A DNA stretch of 64,000 bases from positions 124,001-188,000 of the forward strand of contig VIRR01000518.1 of NCBI GenBank assembly GCA_008638375.1, in the 5' to 3' direction. Under the pieces are notes generated by a model. It did no database searches. It worked only from the letters and a program-made list of their open reading frames with translations, and was not told where the DNA came from. A program made the position numbers and the translations under genes. Numbering within the stretch: position 1 is the stretch's first letter; every line of letters starts with the position of its first letter. This document shows positions 35,688 through 49,300 of the stretch, piece by piece. The stretch comes from Nyssa sinensis. Its lineage: Eukaryota > Streptophyta > Magnoliopsida > Cornales > Nyssaceae.

Positions 35688-36653
35688 TCACATATCATAA
35701 CCTCTCTTTGAAAGTTGCCCCATACTCAACAAATTTTGTTGCAAACCTGGTACATAAAACACATCTAAAATATACTTATGAGACCCATTCTTCAATCTGA
35801 TTGCTATTTTTCCTTTACCTATCACAGATATCTTTGAATTATTTTCAAACTTTACCTCTGATCGAATGGACTCATCCAAGTCAGAAAACATGTCTTTCTT
35901 ACCACACATGTGATTACTACAGCTAGTATCTAAATACCACTTAGCACCATCATCATTATCCACAACATTACAAGCCAACAACACAGTCTCTACTTCATTA
36001 TTACCACCAGGATTATTTTCAGCAACATTAGCTTGATGATCTTTATTATTAGGACTTCTAGATCTGCAATCAGACTTTTTATGCCCAAACTTGCCACAAT
36101 TAAAACATTGAATATTGGATTTATGAGATTGTGGATTAGAATTGTTACCATCCCCTTTTCTTTGGACTGGTTTGTGCTGCCAATTATTATTCTGCCATTG
36201 ATTATTGTTTTGCCACTGGTTGCCTCTGCCTCTTCCTCCACCAGATCTGTTTTGCCCATTATTGCTTCTGCCTCCTCTATTGTTGTGATTCTGCCCTTTA
36301 TTCTGGTAGCCTTGAAAATGTTGATTAAACCCTACATTATTCTGAGACTCGCTTTTTTCATTCTTTAAATTTAATCGAGCTTGCAAACCTTCCTCCACTT
36401 TGGATCTCTCATTCAAACGTTGTTCATGAACGGTCAACGAACCTTGTAATTTATCCACTGTCATGGACTCCAAGTTAGCAGACTTTTCAATAACAGTCAC
36501 TTTATATTCAAACCGAACTGTCAAGCTTCGAAGAATTTTTTCAACTATTTGACGGTCTGCTGTTTGTTCACCATTTGTCCTCATCTCATTAACAAGTGCC
36601 GCGGTTTGTGAAAAATAATCAGAAATAATTTCTAATTTTTTCATCTGCAACAA
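35688..36653 (-). pseudogene. Ty1/copia gag and protease fragment
   Basis: The 321-residue frame holds the end of the gag (UBN2-like) domain, a Gln/Asn/Gly-rich linker (about residues 101-175), one zinc knuckle CFNCGKFGHKKSDC (183-196), and the protease start WYLDTSCSNHMCG. The active-site triad reads DTS (242-244) rather than the usual DTG/DSG, so the protease is probably dead. The frame ends in QNLLSMGQLSKRGY, just short of GAG-pre-integrase. Upstream, gag coding traces (KKAWDIL, then a shifted RDFELLQMKK) extend to about 36900 with at least one frameshift near 36690. Confidence 0.9.
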
Positions 36654-36819
36654 CTCAAAATCTCTATGCAGTTTTGGTAATCTAGCTTTTTCACCTTATC
36701 AACACCAACATATATTTTTTTAAGAATATCCCATGCTTTTTTCGCAGACTGAACATGGGCAATTTTACTAAGAACAGAAATATCTAAAACTTGATGAATG
36801 CAATTTAAAGTTTTGAAGT

Positions 36820-36999
36820 GTACTTACCTTGTTGGCTCATCTGCATCTGCTGCAAGCTTTTCCTTAATGAATTTCATCCTTAAACCACTTGAATTAAAAA
36901 AAGTCATCCTCGTACTCTCCCAAATATGAAAACTAAATTTTCATCAAATTTATAAACCGTACAAATAAGTGAGGACATCTTTACAAACTAAGAAACTAG
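36820..36999 (-). other. Copia leader and degraded gag N-terminus
   Basis: This stretch between the PBS and recognisable gag has only short frames, including GLRMKFIKEKL, a weak match for copia gag starts. A donor-like AAG/GTAAGT lies at about 36826 and a TTCTTAG at about 36770. These could be decay rather than a real intron. Confidence 0.4.
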
Positions 37000-37011
37000 G
37001 CTCTGATACCA
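37000..37011 (-). other. Primer binding site of the copia element
   Basis: The minus strand reads TGGTATCAGAGC, directly inside the LTR end TGTTGAATC that begins at 37014 on the plus strand. It is the initiator tRNA-Met type used by most plant copia elements. Confidence 0.92.
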
Positions 37012-37013
37012 AT

Positions 37014-37657
37014 TGTTGAATCAAAATTTATTCTAAAATTTGAAGACAAATTACCACCGCATCCTTGAGATGATCTAGAAGAAATCACGTTTACTATTGA
37101 TGGAATGATTCTTACAGCACAAACTTTCTTGACGGTAATAGGCAACCCCCAAAACAAAACTTGACAAAAGTTTTTTTTACTAAACAAAACAACCTCACTT
37201 TATTTAAAAAAAAAAACAATAGAAAAAGGTTACATTATGAATTGTAACAATCATTCATTGTACCTCCAGTAAACTCATGGCTCTATATTTTTTGGCTTGC
37301 GGCAGAATCACACACGGCTTGGCACACACTACATCCTTATATATATATATATATAAATTATAGAAAGTCAAATCCTAATACAATTAGGACTTCTAATCCT
37401 ATTTAAATTAATAATACCACTCCCACTAGAATAAAGACTCCTAGTCTCATTGGGATAAAACATAGCAAATCCTACCACTACCAGGACTCAAATTTAAGAG
37501 TCTTACTAAAACTATAGTAACTTAGTTTAATTGGCTCACAAGTTTTCATGGCCCTGTGTGGCAAAACTTTTATAATTGGTTGAAGGAAACAGAAGCCTTT
37601 GAATCAATAAAAGTGTGAGATCTAATTTGTTTTTATTGTTTAATTTATGCTTTGAAT
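37014..37657 (-). mobile_element. 5' LTR of the copia element, cut by the next insertion
   Basis: The inner end TGTTGAATC is exact because the PBS adjoins it. A TATA run at 37338-37358 is a promoter candidate on the minus strand. No matching end (TCAACA-type) is visible before the TGTCACG boundary at 37658. Either the LTR is interrupted there or it ends earlier, for example near 37549, with a short flank following. Confidence 0.6.
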
Positions 37658-39285
37658 GTCACGACTCGCTGACCCGGCCTATGCGGATCGAGGGATCGCA
37701 ACCACCGCCCTTCGCCCAAGGGCCATCGGGTGAGGCTTCACATGAGCAAAGGCGCCGAACGGCTGTGCGATAGGGCTAGGGCTGGCAAATTGCAGAAGCA
37801 TGAAAAACTTTTTCTTTCCGCACTCCCGCTTGGTATCGTTGCTTCTTCAAAGTGGTAAACAAAAAATATACAATCAGAGGATACTAAAAATTTAAAGTTA
37901 TACATATTACATATCCGTTGCCTCTCGGGCTTAAGTACATATTTGTCCAAAATTTAATACATCAAAATTTGACCAACTATGGGTCCTAGTACTTCTAAAA
38001 TTCCTAATCAAAATGGAGCTGCCAATCTCCAATCCTCAAATTGGGCAAGGCTTCCATCCATCATTATCACCTGAAAAATGTTAGGGATTGGGGTGAGATT
38101 CGAAAAGCCCAGTGAGTAATTCCAGTACTTTGTCATGGGTTTTAACTCGTAGTGGGTTAGTTATAAGAGAAGGTTCATATAAACATACACTACCAATTGT
38201 ACATATACTTCAGATACAGAAAACTGAATTCTTCAAAAAGGGTAGCGTGAAGAATACAAGGCATTCAAGCTAGGCACGTACTTCAATAATCGCAGAATAC
38301 AAGAATCTCCAAATCACATAGCATAATGCATTTTAAAGCATTCAATAAAGCATTTAATATGCAATAGAATTTATAAACATGTGTAGAGTGGCCATTTGAA
38401 GACCAAGAAAATAATTTGAAATCCTTTCCATGAAAATAGAAGGATGTAAATTTCTTCTTCTTCAAAACTTAGGGTTATATAAAAACATGTTTCAGATAAA
38501 TGGGGGTTTAAAAACCTGCTACCATTTCTGAAAACATTTGTCATCTTTTCACTTTGATTAGGTGGAAATCTGTTTCGAACTAAATTCCAGTTTTACTTCA
38601 AGGGAGATATCTCATGCCTAGGGGATCAAATCCTGCTACCGGGCATTCTTCTTGTTAATTGAGTTCCGAAGGAATCCCAATATCATAAAGTTTGTGATGC
38701 TTATGCTTCATTATCTTGCAAAAACGTGACTTCTTCATGAAATGCTTTTTATGAGCATTTAAAAACATAACTTCTTTAATAGATGCTTTTCATGTACAAT
38801 TAAAAACATGGCTTCAATAAGAGAATGAATTTTCATGTGTATTCAAAACACAGACAATTTAACAGGGTTTTTAAATATTTGGAGGACAATACTTGAAACA
38901 TTTAACATAAGAGCTTTAGTAATTTAAATCACGATGCACAGGAATTTATTAAAGCATAGACAGAATAAAACATTTGATTCAAGAGGCATTTTATAAAACT
39001 GACAATTACATGGACATGCAGATAATAAACGTATCATTTGTCAGAAATATCAAGAAGTGAATTTGCATGCCATGTTAGAATAAATAATTACGATAGAACG
39101 TTATAATATAAAGCATATAAATACGAGAGTTTAGAATTTGAAAATACTGCAGATATTTTAAACATGAAACACTTCAGAACATTTAAACTTCGATTTACTT
39201 CAGAATCCATGGAGATTAAAACCTCCACTTCAAAGTACAGGATTACTCACCTTGTTCTCCTAGGTCAGCACTACTGGTCGATTTT
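37658..39285 (-). mobile_element. Partial LTR related to the solo LTR at 964-5349
   Basis: The plus-strand end is TGTCACGACTCGCTGACCC. Reverse-complement similarity to 31180-32274 and to 3780-5349 is clear: the rRNA-like GC-rich end, a TTTTTCAG acceptor at about 38072, 'gagatatctc', and the middle-exon donor CAAG/GTGAGT at about 39250. It stops at 39285, inside the middle exon, where another LTR begins. The missing 5' part is not in the window. Preceding bases are TTGAA. Confidence 0.8.
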
Positions 39286-42200
39286 TGTCACATCCCAAAC
39301 CCCACCCTACGCGGATGTCGAGGACGTGATGCCAGTTAGCCACTTTACCGGTTTGTCGACTGACAATGCAACCAACCAAAGGTGAATGTCTGAACTTAAC
39401 GACGAATTGTATTCCAATTGTAGGGTCAGAGCAACGAAATTTAAAACCTTTTTTCTTGGGAATGCAACTCATTTATAAATACCATAGAGGTACGTACCAC
39501 AGAGCAATTCTAAAACCAGATAGCTAATAACTCTAACCACAGAGCACATCTATAATCAGACACATAATACAGAGCACATCTAACATATCTAGAGTACCAT
39601 TACTGTGAGCCATGTCCCAATATCAGTAAATTTATTCATATCATAACACTCACTTGAATAACTAGATTCAGTCCATAAGAATACAGGTCTCTACAAATCA
39701 GTGCCATTAGATTCTTACTTGGAATGCCACTCGGCCTATCCATGCCATCTCATAGTGCCTTCTAATCCAATGGAGATAAATCCTGAAAAATGTTAGGATA
39801 ATAGGGTGAGCTTAAATAACCCCAGTGAGTAACACAGGTTCCCTGTCATGGGTTTCAAAAACCAGTTCTTGCTTACAAAGCACATGGGATAGTTTATTCA
39901 TTTCAGAATTAACAGTTTTATCAATCCACTTTAAATGCAATTTAAGTAGAACAAAACAGAATCGACTACCAGTCACTTCAAAACCAAATAGAACAGACAG
40001 ATTAGAACAGAACAGATCATAACAAAATATAACCGAACAGAATAGAACACAACAAAACAAATCAAAACAAAACAGTACATGATGCCAATATATCAATCCA
40101 AGACACAGGCATATCATCAACTGAACAGAACATAACAAAATTGAACGAAAACAGTATATCAATTAGAGACATAGGCATATCATCAACGGAACGAAACAAG
40201 ACAGAACTGAGTGAAAACAATAAATCAATCAGAGACACAGACATATCATCAACGGAACGGAACAAGACAGAACGAAGTGAAAACAATATATCAATTAGAG
40301 ATACAAGCATATCATTAATGGAACAGAACAAGACAGAACTGAGTGGAAACAATATATCAATTAGAGATACAAGCATATCATCAACGGAACGGAACAAGAC
40401 AGAACTGAGCGGAAACAATATATCAATCAGAGATACAGGCATATCATCAACGGAACAGAACAAGACAGAACTGAGCGAAAACAATATATCAATCAGAGAT
40501 ACAGGCATATAAATCAAATAATAGAACAGGTCAGTATTGAGCGGAACATGACAGAACATAACAAGACAAGACTCTAATTAGGTAGGACAGAACAGAACAT
40601 AAGTGCAGGGTAGAACAAATCATGCCACGTGTAATGCAGTACAAAAGGGTATGCATTTAAGTATACACATTTAAAAAATATAGCATATAAAATGGTACAG
40701 TGTATCAAGACACAATATCTAGACAGTGTAACTTATACACCAAATCAGAAGCCAAGTTACTCACAAACTTTCGCTTATCTCCTTGTACAGATAATCTAAT
40801 AACCTCTAGATATTGTCTCAGGCACATCCTTGTATATCCTGAATAATCATCATCAATCACAAACAGATCAAAATTTAACCATTTATGTTTTATTCATCAT
40901 CTTAGGTATCTATCAGATTACCTAAGATAGCCTAATAGCCTATTGCCCTTTTATTGGGTTCCATCTGAGGCTATTTCATTCTTTAATTAGGCTTAGCACT
41001 TATCAGGATTATAATCTAAGTCATTTAGACTTCAACCGTTATCAGTTAAGTACTTCTTTAACCTTAGGGGCAAAATGGTAATTTTTCCATTCTTGCTCCG
41101 GACCTTATCGTGGTCCTCAGAACGTTCCATATATCTCATATATAAATTCTTAAGTCTTTTGGACTTCATTTGGTATCTGCTCTTGATCATCGAGACATAT
41201 CAATCATTTCTCATTTTACACGTTGACTATTCTGGAGTCTTATGTAGCCTTCCGATTTTCATAATTATGTGTATGACAATTTATTAGATCAGATTGGCCT
41301 TTATTCGGCCTCTACTTTGCACTTACCATGCTCAAGGGCATTTTGGTCATTTTATGTTTCGTGAAATTCTGACCCCGATTCGTTATTAAATCACGTGTAC
41401 AGTTTCATGAGTATCTAGGCTTCTATTAGTATCAATTTTGTCCCATTTGGACTTAATTGGACCGTATAGCATCAGGGGCATTTTGGTAATTTCACATGTT
41501 GTATGGCTAAATTTTTCAGGACCTCAGTTTATAAAATGGACCTCACCATTAGGTCCAGAGTGTCCGACATAGTTAAATTGGACTATCTTTTATGTTTAAT
41601 TGGCCCTGGGTATCATTAGGGGCAATTCATTCATTTACCATTTGCGTGTCTGTATTTTTTGGGACTTAATTTCCCAAATCGGACTCCACCATTGAGTCCA
41701 GAATGCCCGAGATAGTAAGAATACACTATTTACTTATTTAATTTGAGCTTCGTTTAAGTCATTTAGTGTCCAAGGGTAAAATAGTAATTTTACCCAATTA
41801 ATAAAATAATTATTTTATTAATTATTTATTTTTTAGGGGCTTATTTGAATTAATTCTTTAAAATCTGGGCCAGAATAGAAATATTCAGAACAGTTGGGGT
41901 CAAAACATAATTAGGAATAGTTCTGCTTTAATTCTTTTCAATTAAGCCCTTGGACCGTTGGGTTTACTAGGTCAGACCCTTGACCGGTCCAAAACCTTGA
42001 TGAACCAGCCGGTTCACTAAACCATACAGAACCAGAATAACGTAACCTATTATATCCCAATTTGGCCCCTTATCCACGGTTTGGATTTTCTGCAGTTCCA
42101 ATTTTAATTTTATAGTTCTGTAACCAAACAGCCCAAATCCAAATTCAAATTCAATTTAAACGCAACCAATACGCTACCGTTTGCGTTATTCTAATTTGTG

Positions 42201-42482
42201 GGTGGGTCGGATTTGACCTGAACCCGATCCAATGCCGACCTGAACAGTGTCGTCTTCCCTAACGGGGTCGACACTGTTCACCTCCAAACCCTAGTTGTTG
42301 CAGCCTAATTTCGTGGCTTTTTGGGGTGTTTCTTCCTCTACCTTTGGGTCCAAATCATTTCTTGGAGCCTAAGGACTGTTTTGGCATTCATTTGGTGGAT
42401 TGGAACGGGCTCAGATGTTCGGTCTATAGTGGAATAACCGAACCTGCAACTGCAACGTACTAGTCCATTTTTGGACCTTATG
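39286..42482 (-). mobile_element. Partial LTR of family D (older D' copy)
   Basis: It begins TGTCACATCCCAAACCCC after ATTTT. Its first 1.7 kb align with the LTRs of complete element D (45747 and 51890). After about 41000 it carries the usual reiterated CACC-ATT-GAGTCC modules and an AACCGGTT segment that element D lacks. It contains a 66-bp tandem array and is cut at 42482 by the next LTR. Confidence 0.85.
40088..40510. repeat. 66-bp tandem array, about 6.5 copies
   Basis: Units run TATATCAATTAGAGA, then GGCATATCATCAACGGAA, then AGACAGAACTGAG. Because 66 is divisible by three, the array stays open on both strands and gives spurious 123- and 165-residue frames with a 22-residue period. Confidence 0.9.
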
Positions 42483-43677
42483 TGTCACGACCCAAGACCT
42501 CACCCTATGAAGATCTCGTGTCACGCACTCGATCCGACGTTGCTTGTCGAACTAAGGGTCTCAACTTGCTACACAATCAGTGCTACTAACATGCAACAAC
42601 TAAAATGCAGAATAAGATAAATAAAAGCTGCATGTAATTTATATAATGTATACAAAATGCAGAATACAAAATTTCTTAATACAACTGTTCATCCCCAAGA
42701 CGTGGATAACATGGGAGAGCTACAAGACTATCTATACTAAGTATTACACTGCAGCTTCAAAAGCAAATGTCCACCTCCTAACTATCAGGATCTATTATCC
42801 GTCCTCGATATCTGTGCTTGAAAGTCAAATGTTGTATAGTATCTGATGAGCTATGAAAACTCAGTAAGTAATACTCCTTTACTCTGTCATGTGTACAGGT
42901 GTATATAAAGATGCTAGCCAATCAATGAATATATAGCTTATTATCAAATGATAGAAGTCAAATGATAAGGAAATGAAATCTGTTCTACTGACAATATTAT
43001 ACAGCTATAGTCATGAGCTGTCTCAAGTATATATTGTCTACTTTCAATAAAAGCTGTGGAATCTCATGATCATTCATAATGAAATAATATAATCAAGCTA
43101 AAATCAATAACAAATACTGATAACAACAAATGTGGATGCACTATAACTTAGGACCCGGCATACCCCTTAATTCATTTTATTCTCTTTTTTCCTCGATCTC
43201 TCAGCCAAGCACTAACTCGTCGGTTCAGTACTCGTCTCGTAGATCCCACTTTAGCTGCCATTTTAATTGCCACTTTTGATTTCCATTTTCTCAACCCATA
43301 GATCTAGTAAGCATCAGATGGAGTTTGTGACTGAGCACAAATTTGGCTACAATATGATATATCAAGATCATGCTAAATCCAATAAACAGTAAATGCAATA
43401 ACACTATCTCAGCAGCGAAAAGAAACGGTTGACTTAACAGGCCAATGTAAGCTGGGTTGCTGAGATTATAAGTCTTGCCCCTTGAGCCCTATGTACAGAG
43501 CATACAGAAATCATGATCAAGATATATAACAGTAAATAAACACTTTCCACAAGATAAAGCAATATCAATGTAGACTCAATAAATATTTTGGCATGTATGG
43601 AGTACAATAGATAATATAAGAAAGATTGTTGACATGGCTGGGAATGTAACACATACAAAGATCAGACATTTACTTAC

Positions 43678-43741
43678 TTCTTAAACCATTTCTGTTCTTT
43701 CATAATAAAACCAAGTCACTGTTCCTTCCTCTTTGAAATCC
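43678..43741 (-). other. Putative middle exon (64 bp) in family C LTR
   Basis: On the minus strand GATGAATAG precedes it and it ends TTAAGAA before GTAAGTAAA. The copy in the 12393-15701 LTR keeps the donor (GTAAGTAATC near 13633), but its acceptor side is not clearly equivalent. Confidence 0.45.
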
Positions 43742-45245
43742 CTATTCATCAATAGATAGTATATCTCAGTTTACCTTTTCATAAGTTATGCCATTCATCA
43801 AATTTTATGCCTCTTTACTATTAGTTCCTCTTTTACTAAATTAGACTCTACTATTGAATCCGGAACGTCGAACAAAGTTGATTTAAGCTTTTGCGGAATT
43901 CAATTCGGACTTCTGTACTAAAAAGGGCAAAATGGTAATTTTGTACTTTTACGGGTCTTTTATTTTTTGGGACCTTGTCTTACTAAACGGACCTCACCAT
44001 TGATCTTAGAATGTCTGAGATAGTTAAAATGTACTATTCATATGTTTAATTTGGACATCATTACAATAAAAGGTAAAATGGTCATTTACACTTTCACGGG
44101 TTCTTACTTCTCGAGACCTCTTTTCACAAATTGGACTCCACGGTTGAGTCCGGAATGCTCGAAATAATAAAAATTCACTGTTCCTTTATTTTAATTGGAG
44201 TCCGTTTGACTACTTTTTGACTTAGTGGCATTTTCGTAATTTTTTATTATTTTAAGTTAATTAATTAAATTAATATTTTATTCTGGGGGGTCAAATCATA
44301 ATAATTAAAAGTTGGGGGGTCTATTTGCAAATTCTGTAACTTTTGGGTTCAATTGCAATTTCAGAAAATCTTATTCTAACTAAGGATAGCCAAACAGTGG
44401 CTAAGCTTCAAAACTAGAATAGGATATCCCTATTCCCAATTTAATTCCTATTTTAATTTCTTACGCCCGTAGCCAAACACTCCCAATTTCAATTTAAAAT
44501 CTTTTAAACTTAACCTAAATTGCGTCATTTTGGTTTGCCCCTTTTCATTTCGGTCGGGTCCCGACCGGATCCAACCCATGACTCGAACCCGAACCCAAGA
44601 CTAAACAGTCTTCTTCCCCGTTTTTTCGATGAAACTCCGGTAGGGTTCCAGCGTGAACAGTCGCCTTCTCCAGTGACGGTGACTGAATTTCTGTTGAGTT
44701 TTAATGCTTTTCAAATGCTATTTTCTTCTATTTTTCATGTAGGTCTTCTTTCTAAACTTAGTTTTTAATATAACTCATCAAATCTTCACGAATTTAAGGA
44801 AATCCATAACTCCAGCCAACTGAATATTTTCATTTTCATGCCAATTTCTTGACTGTTTTCACTTCTTTCTTTTTCATTTCATTTTCTGTACTTCATAGGG
44901 AAATTTCTAGACCATTTAAACAATGTTTCATGCATAAAATATTAGAAATCCGATTATTCTCTCACACCTGCAACTACGGTTTTCTGTTTCAATTTTAAAC
45001 CAAATGAGCCACTGTTTCTTTCTAATTTCACCATTTTTCATGTTTGTTCAGACCCTCTACTTTAAACTAAACGAATCATGCTAGAAATTTCAAAACAGAA
45101 ACAACCACTCACCTTTCAAATTCTAATTTTCTTGGTGCAGGTTCCTCCTTCCTGAATCCTTCAGCCCTTTCTTCTGAGTCTAAAACAATTCTGAGTTCCC
45201 TCTTTCTCTCTTTTGTTTTCTGTTTCTATCTAAACAACCTACGCA

Positions 45246-45276
<31 letters not shown>
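45246..45276. repeat. TA microsatellite at an insertion point
   Basis: An uninterrupted TA run ends exactly at the start of the family A LTR. It makes the target-site duplication (expected ATATA) uninformative. Confidence 0.9.
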
Positions 45277-45280
<4 letters not shown>

Positions 45281-45746
45281 ACGACCCGAAACCCACCCTA
45301 TGCGGATCTCGTGTCGCGGGGCCGACCCCAAGGCCGTCCCTACTTTTTCCATTCCTGTATCATAGTACTAATATGCAATGTACTAAAAATTTTAAACAAT
45401 GAACAACGGAAGTCTTTATCAATTACAGTAATCCAACGGAAGTCTTTTAAATAATTTAAACAGCGGAAGTCTATTAAATACATGACATAGTTCTACATAA
45501 GACAAAATGAGAACTAAACGTAACCAGCACCCGGGGATGGTTAATACATGGGAGAACTAGCATAGACTGAAACAGTACTTCAAAATGTCGCCCTACGCTC
45601 TCAGACTCCTACTGGGGTCTCGCAGCATCATCACCTGAAATGGGGGGTAAGTGGGGTGGAATGAGCTATGAAGCTCAGCAAGTAAAACAGATCTCCGACA
45701 CTGGTATCGATGATTATAAAGAACATGAATCCATGAATAACAATAT

Positions 45747-46334
45747 TGTCACATCCCGCACCCCACCCTACGCGGATGCGAAAGATATGATGCTAGTTAG
45801 CTGCCTTGTCAGTCTCCGACTGACAATGCGACCAACCGAAGGCAATCTTCTGAACCTTACAATGAATTACATTCCAAATGTAGGGTCAGAACAGCGGAAA
45901 TTAAAACCTTTTTATCTCGGAAATGCAACTCATCTATATACCACATAAGCATGTACCACAGAGCAAATCTATAACCAAACAACTAATAACTCTAACCACA
46001 GAGCACATCTATAACAAATATATAACACAGAGCATATCAAATTCCTCCAGAGTACCATTACCATGAGCCATGTCCCTACTCATCTAATATATATGAATAA
46101 AGTCAACTATATCATCACGCTCACCTGAATAGACAGGATCAATCCATTAGAACCCAAGTCTCCACATATTATTGCCATCAGATTCTCACTTGGGAATGCC
46201 TCCCAGCCTACTAGTATCATCTCCTTGTGCCTTCTAATCCAATGGAGATACAACCTGAAAAATGTTAAATAATGGAATGAGCTTAAACAAGCTCAGTAAG
46301 TAACATAGGTTCCTGCCATGGGTTTCAAAACCAG

Positions 46335-46372
<38 letters not shown>

Positions 46373-49300
46373 TGCTCAAATGCAGCTCAAGTAGAACAAC
46401 GTAATGCAAGAGAACAAATCAGATCAACATAGAACCAAATAGAATGGATCAATACTGAATACCAATCAAACAACGGTATATCAACGAATGTGCCTGAACC
46501 TTCCCCAGGCGATGTGGGATGGCATTACTTCCCATCCACCCCCTCACATGGAGGGCCTCATATCGCATACCTCCGGCTGAGGTCGGTATCAGAGCGGAAC
46601 AGATCAGATACAGCTCAAATAGAACGGATACAACTCAAATAGAATGGATACAGCTCAAAGTGCCTGAACCTTCCCCAGGCGATGTGGGATGGCATTACTT
46701 CCCATCGACCCCCTCACATGGAGGGCCTCATATCGCACACCTCCGGGTCGGTATCAGAGCGGAACAGATAGGATTGAGCGGATGCTGAGCTCTGGGCGTC
46801 CCACAGAGGCAGCCATCCATCCACTGATATACTCAATCCCGTAGTGGGCCCCAGATAAGACTCAACATGACAAACAGAATCAAACAGACTCTAAAGGACA
46901 GGTAACAGAACAACAAACTTCAACAGAATCAACAGGATATATCAGAAGGCAGGATAGAACAAACTCATGCCACAAGTAATGCAGATCAATAGGTATGCAT
47001 GAAAGCATATGCATTTAAAACAGTTCAGTGTATAAACAGTTCAGCATATAAAGCAGTTCAGTATACGAGTTTAGATAGTACAGAAAATATACACCAAGTC
47101 AGGAGTCCGAGTTACTCACAGACTTTATGCTTATCTCTATTCATAGATATCCTCCAGATACGTTAAGTGCCTCCATGCATATCCTGAATAATCATCATCC
47201 TGAATAACCACCATCAATTACAAACAGATCAGACTTTAACCATTCATGTCTTATTTATCATCCTAAGCATCCTAAGCATCTACCGGGTCACCTAAGATAA
47301 TCTAATGGCCTATTACTCTCTCATTGGGTTTCAACTGGGGCTATCATATTCTTTAATTAAGCTTAGTAGCTATTAGGATTTAGGACTCTATCGTTATTAA
47401 ATCTTTATGTAAAGCATTATTACTTTGCTAAGCCCACGACTAATTTCACCATTGTATTTAGACCGCAAATCTAATAGAAATTCTATATTTCTTGATTTCA
47501 TTAAAATATTCGTTGGCTACTTTTTTAGTGTTGGATTTTAATATCAATTTCCTTGGCTCTTAGTTTGCCTCTTTGAACTGAAACCTACACCAATGCTACG
47601 GCTTGTAAACAACGTACATAGTACTACCATTGAATTACAGTTATGAGGGTTTTGTGAAGGTCTATTTGCTATTGAAGTTTACTGATGCAACAAAACTAGA
47701 AAGGTACGGATTTATATGACAAAGGTAGGAGTGGATTGATTATGTAGTTTATTAATAATTGGAAACTGCTCTATGTGCTGGACTAGTTAACAAAATAGCT
47801 TCAAACAAAACAGAGGAACCGGAGGAACCAATTAAAGGGATACTACAGGTTACGGCAATTCCAAATGAAGCCAACTACAAGTTGTAGTTGTCAACAAAGA
47901 TTCTTAACCCAATCAATGTCATATATTTTATCCATTTATGACTCAGTTTCTTTAAAACCAATATTCATACCAGTTTGCCATTGAAACGTGATTTAATCAA
48001 TCCATTGTACAGAATTACATTTCCATCCATGATTTTACCCAACAGTTGAAACTATTTTCAAATTAATAGCTGAACTATATTTAAATCAATAACTGAATTA
48101 TAAATAATTCATGTATTTCAGTTTTCCAACAGCTGATCACTATTATAATTTTATTAGAGAATGTAAATTCAAAGAATCAAATTTATACCTGCTCTCACAT
48201 TAGGTGGGTTGTCCATTATTGGACCAAGGTACTTGAGCTCCAATTACAGGAATCAGAAAATTCCTCCATAGCTAACACTATGAAAGGGTGGCGTTGTAAG
48301 GAAACCAGAGACTCAGTTGCCTCCACAGCTTCCGAATTAAACTCTCCAATACTCTGATTAGCCTGCCACTATATCAACCCTGACTATACCCATTTCCTGC
48401 ACCATTACACACATAAACATACACATATGTATACATGGATCAACTCATCAGGAACAGCCATCTCCACAGAACTCCTATAACTGCCCTTGGCAACGCTTAA
48501 TCAATCTATCTTTCTCTCCAATTTTGCTGCTTCCGTAACTGCCCACAACTCCATTCTTGTGAAGATAATCCAGTCCCAATAACAACTATTTGTGCTTTCT
48601 ATTTTACCAGATTTTTTTCTTTTGTACATGAACTCTGTTCAATTGCAATGGAAACTGATTTGGGCATCAATAAAATCCAGTGGGTTTGACAAATGAACCG
48701 GCAATATTCCCTTCAACATTACATTTTCCAATTTACTAATAACCCAAGAAGGACTCTAAGGACAAGTTCCAAATACTCAATCTCATCCTCTGATTTTTAC
48801 TATGCACAACAGTTCAAGATATTTATGAATTCGATCCCTCCTACAATTAGTAACCAAATCGAAAGAGAAGAAACCCTCAAATTCTTCAACATTCGGACCA
48901 TGCCCCTGTTCCCTCAAGATCAAGTTATGTACCTGCTGCACCGCAACTCCCGTAGCAGCAGCCTCAAAATCCCAATTTCAAAAATGCATCCTTTAGCTTC
49001 CCTTTTCCTTCAATTTCTCAGCACCGCAACCAATAACACAATATATATATATACATATATATATATTTATTAATTCTGTTGCACCGCTACACAAGACGCA
49101 CGTATATATACACATACCCTTGCTACCGCGCGCTGTTGCTGCGTGCCACTGCTCCAACAATTCCGGTTCTGCGGCATCCAACGGCAGCTCCTCTAATCGG
49201 CTAAATCAGCCTTCCCCTGCACCGCTACTGCCGTCTCACTCCCAAACCCAATCACGTATCAGATTTCTCTCTCAATTTGACCCACAAACAAACCGAGCTA

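Larger units (their letters stand above)
42483..45276 (-). mobile_element. Partial LTR of family C
   Basis: It begins TGTCACGACCCAAGACC after TTATG and aligns with the solo LTR 12393-15701 and with 10637-11890. On the minus strand: donor AAAG/GTGAGT (GT at 45112-45111) and a middle segment 43678-43741. It ends in a TA run at 45276, where the family A LTR begins. About 500 bp of its expected 3.3 kb is missing and should lie beyond the window. Confidence 0.85.

Noticed and set aside
36770..36826. Possible intron in copia gag
   Set aside because: Donor- and acceptor-like bases exist, but the 50-odd bp gap is below usual plant intron size and the region is already frameshifted.
40062..40559. Repetitive 123- and 165-residue frames on both strands
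   Set aside because: They are produced by a 66-bp tandem repeat, whose period is divisible by three, inside a partial LTR.
46519..46788. 89-residue frame also found at 52669-52938
   Set aside because: The frame covers a tandem duplication within the two LTRs of element D. The two copies are simply LTR twins, not a conserved gene.
48693..49073. 126-residue frame with a 173-residue twin at 54842-55363
   Set aside because: The apparent conservation is because both are in the paired LTRs of one element. It ends in translated TA microsatellite, and no domain is recognisable.
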